A DNA stretch of 64,000 bases, taken from positions 16,543,719 through 16,607,718 of the forward strand of contig NC_066323.1 in assembly GCF_022539315.1 (NCBI RefSeq). Reading direction: 5' to 3'. Positions within the stretch are counted from its first letter, which is position 1. The number at the start of each line of letters is the position of its first letter. The notes below the pieces were generated by a model, which worked only from the letters and a program-made list of their open reading frames with translations, had not been told where the DNA came from and ran no database searches. Source of the stretch: Serinus canaria (taxonomy: Eukaryota; Chordata; Aves; Passeriformes; Fringillidae). Of this stretch, positions 25,383-36,300 are shown piece by piece. A program made the translations under genes and the position numbers.

Positions 25383-28300
25383 CTTAGTATATGGCTCCTC
25401 CAGGTTTCCTCCACAGCAGCACACCCATGTTGGAGTTTGGCTCCCTGAGACAGGTGACAGCAGCTCTTGAAGCACAACTGCCCTGCTCACCAGAGCCTCC
25501 TGATCTCTCTTGCAGTGGTTGAATGAAGGATGGCTGAGGCAGCAGACATGTAGGGTGAGTGTGGTTTAGGAAACAACCACTTCCTTATCCTCAGTTACAA
25601 CACTCCATCCCATTAGGCACCCAAAGCAGTGCAGCCATCACTTGGTGATTGGCAGGGAATGTGTGGAATAAACAGAACTGTCAATAGTCAGAGTTTGGAG
25701 AAAGTCGGGATGATTTCTGCAAGGGTGGAGAATTGCACGTGTCTAAATGGTGTTTGTGGGACACTCAATTTAAAACTTGAACTCACAGGCATTATCTGAA
25801 AGAGACAAACAAGGCTGTAAATTGTGCTCATTACAGTCCTTTTATGGAGAAGAAATGCTGGGAATATCAACACGTTCACAGGCAATGAGAGGTGCTTTAG
25901 CCCTATTCATACCACAAAACAATCCTTCCCTGGTTTATGGTGTGAATATACCAACTGAGCACTCCGCTGTGTCAGGAGCATGGGAGCCTGAACGGGTTTT
26001 GATCTTAAAACCAGGATGGAAAGAAACTGAATGAAGGTGTACAGGACAAAGAACTGACTGGCAGTGTGGTTAAGGCATGCAGAGCTGTTTGCAGATTTTG
26101 GGGAGGTAAGGAAGGGTGCTGTGGCTGTAGTAGCTGTTAATCCAGCTGAACACAAGAGGGCTACAGGAACCAGTTTTCTCTGGATTGAAACAGTTCTCGA
26201 TGGAGCTTTGGTAATGCCTGTCTACCTTGGCCTGCTTTTAATTTTATACAGCTGGGAAATGAAATAAAATACTACTTGACACCCTTTAAGTGCTTGTGTA
26301 GACCTGTCACTTCAGGCTATAATTATTTGGATTGCTATTTTTAACACTTTTCTAACACTATAAATGTGGGGACTACTTACTGAACATGTTGCTGCTGATA
26401 AGGTACCAACATCTACTGTACAGGTACATGATTTGGTATGTGCTCTAGTGATATGAATGCTTTGTTCTGCACTTAAAATTGTGGAGAATGCAGATTTGGT
26501 GAGCAAATAAGGGAAAAGGGAACATAGGAAAAGAAGTCTGGAAAAGTACAAGCCCTGCCTAGTAACCAAGTGTTAGGTTGCTTCTCTATTGATCCAAAGT
26601 GCAATTAAAAGCTACCTCCTGCAGCTGAACTTAAATTGGGCTTTTAAAGTTTTTTTTCTTTCCCCCACAGACCTCGTATCAAGTGGTTAAAAACCTGCAC
26701 AGCAGGTCTCCTATAAAATCAAGTGGAGTGTTCATCAGCCTCAACTCCTTGGTTTGCATGGGGCAGCTTATCTGAAGGAGTCTGTGAGCTCAGTTCACAT
26801 GCTGAAAAACACCACCAAAGCATCTGCTGGCTAGAATCAGAATAAGCGTTCAGTGTTCTGTCTCATTTGTTGTGGTACTCAGTGTCAGTGAAAAGCCTTC
26901 TTCCTGCAATGAAAGGGTGGTTTGGGTTTTTTTCAGCAGGAAAGCTTGTGCAGTTTTGTTTAGAAGGAGTGAGAATGTTAGATTTTGTTCATTCCCTACT
27001 GTTCATTAGACAGTAGTTTGTGTCTCCTAATTGAAGCTGACAGGATTTGTTCCTCTTAAAATGCACAGGAAAATAACTTCCCAATCAATCACTGCTGAAT
27101 ATATGGCTTTACTTATATGGTTCAGGATTAGCTTCTGAAGTGCACAAAGCTTGCAGAGATAGGAGGACCCAAGACAAACCCGTTGCAGGTTTAGGCATCT
27201 GACATTTTAGCAGTGACTTCTTTTCACATAAATAATGCCACCAAAACTGCTGCTTAGGAGCTAGGGAAGTTTTTCATCAGGTGTAGGCACTCAAGGCTCA
27301 CTGAATCCACTGTAACTCCCCGTGTGAATGTTTTCTACAACTGAACATGACAGGCTGCTAGGAGAGTGGAATGTAAGCAAAGAGGATAAAATGTGCCAAA
27401 GCAGTAAAAAGCTCCTTGCCTCTCTTAAAAGCCTGTTTCAAAGAACCCTTAAGAAAGAAAATGTTTATACTCCTTCCATGCAGAAAAGGAAGCTAAAAAA
27501 GAAGGGTCTCAAAACTGCATTTTGCAGCAGTTTTGAGTTAGAGAAATAAATATGCATTACTTTGCAAACATTCATGTTCAGGTTAACTAACTGGGCCTAA
27601 GGGAAGCAGTTGAAGGAGTTCATGTTGTGGCATTTAACTGACATAAGTTTGACTCTAATAGCTCAAACTTCCCAGCTAGGAACTACTGATGGTTATCTTC
27701 TTTATCAGAAAATTATGCTGCTACACAGTGCTAGTGGCAGAGAGGCAGAGAGGGGAAGATTTCCAAGTCCTTACCATGGCTAGTTAGGCAGTCATTAAGT
27801 TCAGCCTGGCTTTCTTTTTTCTAAGCTGGAAAGCACCTAATTTAGGCATGGTCCTATATCTGCAGGCTTGTTTCTGTAGGGCTTCTTTCTGACAGCTTCC
27901 AAGATTGGCCATAATGGGCTGACTTTGGCCACTGCTCTTAATGTTCACTCTATGTTGAGTTTGCTGCTGCTGCTACTTTTTTCTCATTACTTGCAAAAAC
28001 ACACAAGCAGCAGGCTGGTTCTCTTGAGTTTATGGCCTAATTAGGTAAGATCTTTGCATAGAAAAATAAAAATATTGTTAAGCAAAAAAAAATTATTGTC
28101 CATCACCTGAGTAAATTAGACAGTGAGGCAGTGAGGGGTATGTTCATCACTTACTGTAAAATTCTTTTTGGAGATGAAAGTATTGATGCCTCACATCTGT
28201 AGTACAGCTGCACCGTGGTGTCCACATTCTTGTGTGTTAGGCAAACCCAGTTCTGAGTGTTCTCTGAGACCTGGCTTTCCCAGAGCTGCAGTGCTATCTG

Positions 28301-29754
28301 TGAGCACTCCCTGTTCAGCAAGAGAGTTTGGGCTTTAAGTGCAGAGTCAGCCCTCTGTTGTTGTGCACAGGCCACAGCAGGTAGAACTGGGGGTGCAAGG
28401 GACAGGGGTATGAACATGGTTATGGGGGAAGCAGACATTTATCTCCTGGGAGAGGCAGTGGCACTTGGTGTGTGTCTTTCAATTTGGTAAAAGGTTTTGG
28501 TCTGCTTAAACAGATCCTGATTGTGCTATGTATTTGGCAGGCTCACTCAAGGTGGTGCCCCAGTAAAACCAGTGAGGCCAGTGCTATCTGGCAGCACAGC
28601 ACGGTGTGTGCTGCACCCCACAGCAGGAAGGGTGAGATGTTCCTGCCCTCTGCAGATAGTGCTGCTTTATGGGCCCGGGATGTGTACTTGGGAAGGGCAG
28701 GGCCCAGGGACAAGTGAGCAGATGTATCTCTGAGATCTGTGGGGCAGCTGGGCCTTGTACCTTGTGTGGGGTGCACTCCAGAAGTGAATGCAGAGCACTG
28801 GGCAGCCAGCAGCATCACAGCACAGTGTGCCACGTGCTGCCTGGCGGGCTGGGGCTGGAACATGCAGAAACCAGAGCTCAGCAAGCAGGAGCAGTGTGTC
28901 TGTGCTGGCTGACCCAAAACCTAGGGAGAGCTAAGGGGAGTAGGGTCATGCACAGTTAGGGAAATGTGGAAATCACCTCCAGGCTGCTGAATGAACATAA
29001 GGAGCACACACCTGCATTTGCACTCTGCTCTTGCAAATTTGCATTTCCAACTGGGAGCAGGTTTCAACCCGACTGCCCTCTCAGCTGTACATGCAACAAT
29101 TGCTTTCGGCCAGGATCTGTCTCCCTTCTCTGAAGCCAGCGGCTGCAGAGGGGTTGTCGTTGACACCACAAGGGATCCCTGAAGTCCCCAAGTCCCTTTG
29201 GATTTCTTTCCCTTTCTCACTGATGGCTCACATGCACCACTGCAGCCAGGAGCAGGGCACAGTTCCTCCCTCCCGAGCAGTTGGGATCCATATCCTGAAC
29301 TGATGCATGCTGTGCTCTGGGAGGTGTCTCCCCTTTAAAGAAAAGACACGGGACCTAAGCTTGCTAAGTCTTCTCTCTTTATGCTTGTGTGGTAGTTTGC
29401 ATCTGGACCTGAGTCCTCAAATTTGAGAAGCCTTAGGCCTGGATTTAGATCTTTTGATTCAAGTGCTGAGTCTGTGGATGTTACACATTCTTTTGGCACC
29501 AGCTACTTATCAGCAAATCCCTGCCACAGGGATGTCTTGCCCTCTCCTCCAGCTGCATCACAAAGCACCGCTGAGCCAAGCCCAGCCACTGAAGGTATTT
29601 AAACTATCAGAGTTCCATTTTGATGGAGATGGGCAGCACAGCAATCATGCCTGTAGATCTACCCGTGTCTTTAGGGCATGAATGCTTGACAGGGGAGTAG
29701 CTCGAGCCAGTGGATGACACGAACTGTGTTTTCTTGGTGTCGGGAATGCCGAGG

Positions 29755-30350
29755 TGAGGAAGGCGCCCTTTGAGCGGCTCAGGCTCGTACGGGACAGCAG
29801 GTGCGGTCAGCCCGTGCGGGGGCCCGGCACACGGGGCCTGCCAGCACCCTCGCTGCTGGGCCGTGGCTCTGCGGAGCCCTGCCCTGCCCTGCCCGGCCCC
29901 GGCAGCCCTGCCCGTGCCCCGCGGCGCTGCCCGGAGCGGCGGGAGGAGCGGCGGCAGTTCCCTTTCGGGGCATTGTGGGAAGGCGATGCGGCCCGGCCTC
30001 ACCTGAGCGGGGCGGGCGGGACGCAGGCTGCCGGGCCGGGCTGGGCCGGCTCCCAGCCAGCCGCCGCACCATGGTGAGTGAGCGGGGCCGAGCGGAGCGG
30101 AGCGGGGCCGGGCTGGCCGGGAGCAGCCGCCCGTGCCCTGCCGGAGCCGCCGAGCCCCTCGACGGGCGCGTTGTCAGGGCGCGGAGCGAGGCCGGGCGGA
30201 GCGGGGCTGCCCCTCGGCACCGGCACGCTGAAAGCCATTCCCAGGCGGGCTCGGACGAGGTTTGCACCTGTTCGGGGGAAATGAAACTTCTTTTCCGCTT
30301 TGTTTTCCGACCCTCGGGATGAGCCCGGGTCACGCCGAGAGCCTTTCTCA
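29755..30350 (+). promoter_or_regulatory. AP1S3: CpG-island promoter of AP1S3
   Basis: This is a very GC- and CpG-rich block with repeated GAGCG and GCCGGG strings and several GGGCGGG GC boxes just upstream of the start codon. There is no TATA box. GCATTGTGGGAA (29970-29981) contains an RBPJ-like GTGGGAA core and also resembles the ZNF143-type promoter element. The ATG at 30071 and the strong donor directly after it fall inside the island. The transcription start is inferred to be about 29.95-30.05 kb. Long open frames on both strands are products of the base composition. Confidence 0.75.
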
Positions 30351-33300
30351 GACAATCAGAAAACAAGGCTGTTACAGAGAGGCTTTATTTATAAAGTCTT
30401 CCTGTAACTCGAGGAGCTGAGGTGCAGGTCGGCTCCAATGCCTGGAGAAAGATGGAGTGAGGTTTCGTGGGGATCTGTCTGTCTCTAGGCTGACTGGGGG
30501 CAAGGCGGGTCAGTGCTGGGCGCTGGGTTTTCTTGTATCGGGATCGTTGGGATGAGCTTTTCCCCAGGTCTATTCCCTGGTGTCAGGTAAGTGGAGGGCT
30601 TGCACTGCGGCGTTACCTCCAGCCCGGGTGCCTCTGCACCACTGCCGGCTCTGATGGGGCTGGTTGGGATTTGGCTGCACCTTTCCATCAGGTAATAATC
30701 AGCGAGAGCCTATGGGTCTGGTTCTGAACCTTCTGTCGGTCACCAGTGTCACTGTGCGGCCCGGCTCCGGGGCTGGCAGTGGCGTGCTTGAGCTTGGAAG
30801 GGGCAGCAGCCCTTCGGGTTAAAGGGCTGGCGGGCGGGACCCGCGACGGGAGAGCCTTCGCCTCCCCAGTGCTGCGCTTGGTGTTGCTTTGCTGAGATCA
30901 GAAAAGGTTGCTGTGGATGCTCTCTTTTTTTAACAACGATGGCCAGCGTCCAGAGAACCATAGCTGGATGTTCCCCACGGGGGGACTGCAGGCTCCCAAG
31001 TAGTGAGATGGTCAGTGATGCCTCTTAATAGAGAAACCATCTCACTGCTTGATAAGTCAGGCTTGAGGCAGGTTCTGCGGGCATGTCCCCAGCTGCTGTC
31101 TTGCACAATTTGCCCATTGTGTGCACCTGTAATACCAGTTACTGGCATTGCAGCTGAACAGAAGCCTCTCAACTCCTTCAGTGGAGGCCAGGTGCTGTTG
31201 TTTGTCTCTATCCTCAAAGGCAGAGCTATGTTGTTTCTCTTCAGTGGTTAAGCCAGAATTCTAAATATGTGTCAGTCTCCTGTATTTAGAAAGGTATACC
31301 TGTCATTATATTTGCAAATAGAATATGCACGGTAATGAGTTTACAGGTGGCAGTGCAGTCTCCACACTTTAAGTCCCTGTAGAGATGTAACTTTTCTGGT
31401 TACACCCCAAGACAGCCCTACATACCCAGTTCCCTCTGGTAAAGCTTATGTAAACAACTGGAGTTCCTGTTTTACCCTTGAAGGTCAGTAAATATGGGAG
31501 CTGATTTCAGGGAATCTGATCTCAGAACTCTCCTTGATGCGGGTACTTCACAAATGCCAGTTTTCAAAGCACTCACAATAGTCCCAGGGGAGCACTGCTT
31601 TTACAGCAGTGCTGCTATTGACGATCTGGAGTCTGGCTGCTGTACTGATGGTTAGAATTTTACAAGGTGAGTGTGCATTCTTACAAGTAAGAATTTTATT
31701 TTTCCTTTTTTTTGAGGCCATAGTACAAACACTTGCTGGTGTTCTGCATTTTATTAGTGCTGTCAGCCTTACCCTGTCCTTCTCTTGAGGATCTGATGCT
31801 GATGAAACAGTGCTTTTGTCAGGGAACTCTAGCTTTAAATTTCTCTGTCGTCTAGTCTCTGGAAAGGGGTTGTTAGCACTCAGTTATGAGTCAAGAAAAA
31901 AGGGTTTACTGGATTACAAACCAAGAGTTAGTCTTATCCAGGCTTACAAGTGATGAACTTTACACTAAAAGTTCATGTAAACTTTCCATAGACTGGTTCC
32001 TCTGTTTTGAAATTTTGGAATGAGTTGTCCTTGCCACAGCTGTGTTTTGGGATGGAATTAAAGGTGCTTGTGCAAATGGCACCATGTCTTAGCAAGAGGG
32101 TTGTTCCAATTGTTTGCTCTCTTGCAGATTTCCATGTAAGTTTCAGGGAAGAGTCTGTTTAGCAAAGCTGACTTCCTATCCAGTTGAGAAACACAGCTTT
32201 TATGCCCAGCTTGTGCTTTGTAACATGTTTTTTTAACAATTACTTTTTAGAAAGACTAAATCCTGCTTCTTCTTATATGTGGGTGCAGCAGAGATACATG
32301 ACTTGAAGGATTGCTGTCTCAACAAAGTCAGAGAGTGGGGAGAGAGCACAGAGGAGAAAAAGATAAGTCTCCCCAAGGACATGTGTTGCTGTTAGTCTCT
32401 TGTGCCTGTAAGTGTTGCAACACGTCGATCCTACTGCTGCCTCGGTGTTATCAGGATTACTTTTGTGAATAAATACAGGGCTCTGCTTGCGTGGCTCTCC
32501 ATGCAGAATTGGTGCCTGTATAGTAAAGGGTCTGATTCCCTCCTACCTGTGCTACTCATCACTACAGGGAGATAAATTAGTACTTGTGGGCATGATCTGA
32601 AACCCTGGAGAAAGATCAAAAGAATCCCATTGAGCACAGTTGCTCTAAAAATTACTTGGCCTGAATAGAAAAGGAGTTGGCAAGCACTGTTTCCACTTAG
32701 CAAGACATTTGATAACCAGTCACTGATCTAGAAGCTGGGGTGGAAATATCAGTTGCTGTGACTGCAGCTGCTGACACCTCCCTAGTGTTTGGAAATTAAC
32801 TCTCAGCTCTTCTGAATATTGATCTCATCAACACCCTCAATTCCCTTAATTGTGAAAATGGACGTAGATCTGCAAAAGACATTTTCAGTGCTGCACAGAA
32901 TTTACTGTTTACAGTTCTCAGAATGACTCCTTATTTTCCACTCACGGTACACCTGTGTGTTGGCCTCAGTGGACAATGAACTTTGCCTCTAGGCATTTGC
33001 CCTGAAAGACAAGGAGGGCAACAGATTAGAACAGATGAGAGGAGAGAAAATGACAAATAAATTAATGTGTTGTTGAAGGCAGCAATTCTTATGTTAGATG
33101 ACAAAAAAAAAGTTCATGTGGTATTTCTTTGTTAATTTTTCTTGTGGTGAACTTTTACTGTTGTAGTACATAATGGCAGTGTAATGGCATCCTGTTAGAA
33201 GATCCTGAGTTTGTAGACTTTCTGCTTGCAAAGAGGTGACTGCAAGGGAAGTGATAGAAACACGTGAAATCATGAACACTAGAAAGATTGGTTGCTGCAC

Positions 33301-36300
33301 AAAGAATCAGGGTGCATCCTGATTTTTTTCCATCCATTCTTTTTCACACAGTGTAAATGACTGTTTTCAATTCACTGCTGTGGATGTCCCAGTAGTTAGG
33401 CAGTTCATAGAGGGTGGGGCCACAGGTGGGTTGTTTGCATGCAGTTTCTGTCCCTAACTCTTAAACCTGTGATTCCTGGAGGTGGCACTACCAGATGATT
33501 TCACACATGCCCTGTTCCTTATGCTTGTGCCCTTCTGGAAGCTGCTTAGATCAGACTACAGCTCAGGGGATGATCCATAATCTGGCATTCTGTTACTCCC
33601 TGTCATTCAGCTGGACTCAAGAATAGCATTCTGTGGGATTTGTGAGGAAAAATGTTTTTACAGTTCTAAAGAAGTGTGTAATTTCTGACTTGCCAGTTTT
33701 GGATGTTCTTTCCCATGACCATTCCAGATTGTCACTGTTTAATACTGGAGTCCACTCAGGCTATGCAGGAATTCCCATTCATGCTTTACTGCCCCTGGAT
33801 ATTAAGTTTATTCCTGGAAAGCAAAATAGATGTTATGATCGATCATCTGCTGATTATTTTCTTAATAATCAGCAATGTAAAAATTCTTGTTTTTGAAAAA
33901 ATATATATATTTTGCTCAGAAATAAGGAAACTGCAGGCATGTCAGAGCCAGGAGTTACTAGGATGTGGGATGCCTAGAGGGCTTTAGGGAAAGCCATGGC
34001 ATTTAGGGTGGGCAAATGCAGGAAGGCTGCAGGGATAAGGGGCAGCTGAGGCAAGAAAATGACAGGTTTTGCTGCTTTTCCATGTCTTTAGTTACTTCAA
34101 AATCCCATGTTTTATAAATGATCCCATGGACCTTCTGAAGCCATCAGTTACCTGCAAGATCTGCAAAGGGACAATGAGATGAAAGTACTGAGGAAACTGC
34201 TGAGTTAGGGAGGGCAGATAGAGCTGCCTCTTCCTCAAGTACTTGCAAGATTTATGCTTTGGCATCCACATCAGGCATTGCTGTGAGCCAGTCATGGTCT
34301 TGCTAGTGATGCCTAGATGAAAACAGTACTGTGTGTGTGAAAAGTATTCTGTCTGTATCATGTGTGCCCAGTTACTGATTTCCATCCCTGCCCTTTCATT
34401 TCCTGCTGTCCTATTCCTGCAGGCTGTCATCTGCATTTTCTTGGCTGCATTCACTCTGTGCTTTCTTGAGTGGCCACCCCTGGGCCTTTGCATTTCTGCA
34501 GATGTTGCAATGTAGACAGGGAGTTGCAAGATCCAGTCCTGCAAGCATGGCACTTCATTTGGGAGTAGGAATACAGCATGCAAAGGCATTGGGGCAGGAT
34601 GGGAAGGTGCAATTTACATTTGTGTGTTTGAAGGCAAGCTTGACGTGCCGGTCTGGCCAGATGTGCCTGTCTGGCCTGGGATGTCCTGATGTGGGTTTCT
34701 CAGTATTACAGACATAACCCCAGGTACTTCATTCACCAGTGGTTTTTTTCTTCTCTAGCTTGATGAGTTGATGTAGGATGTCCATCTGCTCTCCTCTCTT
34801 AGGGAGGGCATTAAAATCCCTTTTCACTAACCAGTAAATGCCTCTTGTTGCCTTGCTGCTTGCCTTCGGAGCTTGGGGATAGTTTTGCTCAGACACTCAG
34901 GCAGTTCTCAGTGGCTTGTTAACCAGCACAGGAGCTCTGTGGTCACCATCCTCTGCTTAGCCCCTTGGGGTAAGTGATGGGCACAAACTACAAAGGAATG
35001 AGGAACAGACTCACTGTTATTTAAGTAAAATGCAGAAATGTACCATGTTGTGCCTTTGTTGTGCAAGGCTGTCTGCTGGAAGGAGAGCAGGTAAAGTGCT
35101 GGGTGAGTGCCTGTGTGCTCTGAGCTCTAGAGAAGCTGTGGGAAGTGCTGCATGAAACTCTCAGCAGCCTCTGGGCTCAGGAGATGGGATGGGAAAGAGG
35201 CAGTACCTCAGGCATTTCCTTTCTTTGAAGTTTCATGACAGAACTTGGAGAAATAACAGAATGAATTTGTGATCCCTTCTCATTCTACAGGCTAAATGTT
35301 GGGCTAACATATAGAGCATTTTGGGATTCTCTGCTTTGGCCCTTCCTTCTGTAAACAGTGGTTGCTTCTTTTATGTTTATGCTTAGGTTGAATCCTAATT
35401 ACCTTAATGAAAAAAAAAGCCATTTTAAAAGGGAAAATGGAGAATTTCTCAATTGAAAATGCTTAAGTTAAATGCTTCAGTGTTTCCAAAAGATTATTCT
35501 GTGCTCTTTCAGAGTTATAAACATGATCTGTGCTCCCATGTCCTTTAGTCCTTTTGGAGCTCAGGTTTTCTGTGACCATCTTTGTTGGGAGCTGGAGGAA
35601 TGGTTGTGGGGCTGCTACCGATCTGCACTGTTCCTGCTCCACCAGACACAGGAATCACCATCTGGGTGTGCCTGTCCTGTCCCACAGCAAAGGTTTTTAA
35701 CTTTGCTCCTAGAGAAGTCAGAGGCAAAGGAAGGGCACTGCAGTGCCTTCATGTAGCAGAGCTTTGCAAATAACTGATAAGGCAAAGTGGAAATGAAACT
35801 AAAAGAGCTGCACCTTTTGCTGGAGCCACTGGGTGAGATTTTTAGCTCTGTTTCTTCACTTGGAGTTAAAGGAAGAGGCTGGAAAAATAGCTTATTGTGC
35901 CTATAAAGTAGTGAATTGGGGGTAGCTCCTGTAGCTTATTGTGCCTATAAAGTAGTGAATTGGGGGTAGCTCTTGGCAGCTTGTTCAGCTTCTCCTCTGG
36001 TCCATTCCTCCTTGTAGTAACCTAAGGGAAGGGTCCTCTGCCTCCCAAAAACATGTAAGCAAATAAAAACACCTCTAAGAGCCCAGCCTAGGAGGCAGAA
36101 GGGATGTGATTACCTGGTTAATAATTGTTTAAAATCTCTTCAAACTGCTGCTTTCTGTGATCTCAGCCAGCTTGCTCACATCCCTGCTGTGTCTGTCCTG
36201 TGGTGGCACTGAAGGGACAGTGGTGTGGCTGCTTCCCTGGCCTGCTCTCCTGTGGCAGAGCCTGAGGCAAACTCCAGTCTGGGTCTGTGCTTGCTTGTTA

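Larger units (their letters stand above)
23086..29750. other. Intergenic region between WDFY1 and AP1S3
   Basis: I recognise no protein-coding gene. Small items are a T19 run (23843-23861), a TTTC microsatellite (25360-25382), an exon-like 39-bp segment (25516-25554) and a strong acceptor-like tract ending at about 26671. An isolated AATAAA lies at 26263-26268. The stretch 28.1-29.3 kb is somewhat GC-richer, with overlapping short frames on both strands that look like chance. Confidence 0.65.

Noticed and set aside
27328..27549. 73-codon Lys-rich frame between the genes
   Set aside because: It is an A-rich low-complexity sequence with no promoter, homology or splice context.
29779..30366. 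Long open frames on both strands in the second CpG island
   Set aside because: Overlapping frames on both strands, with Ala, Arg, Gly and Pro composition, are typical of GC-rich promoters. The supported coding content here is only the AP1S3 ATG.
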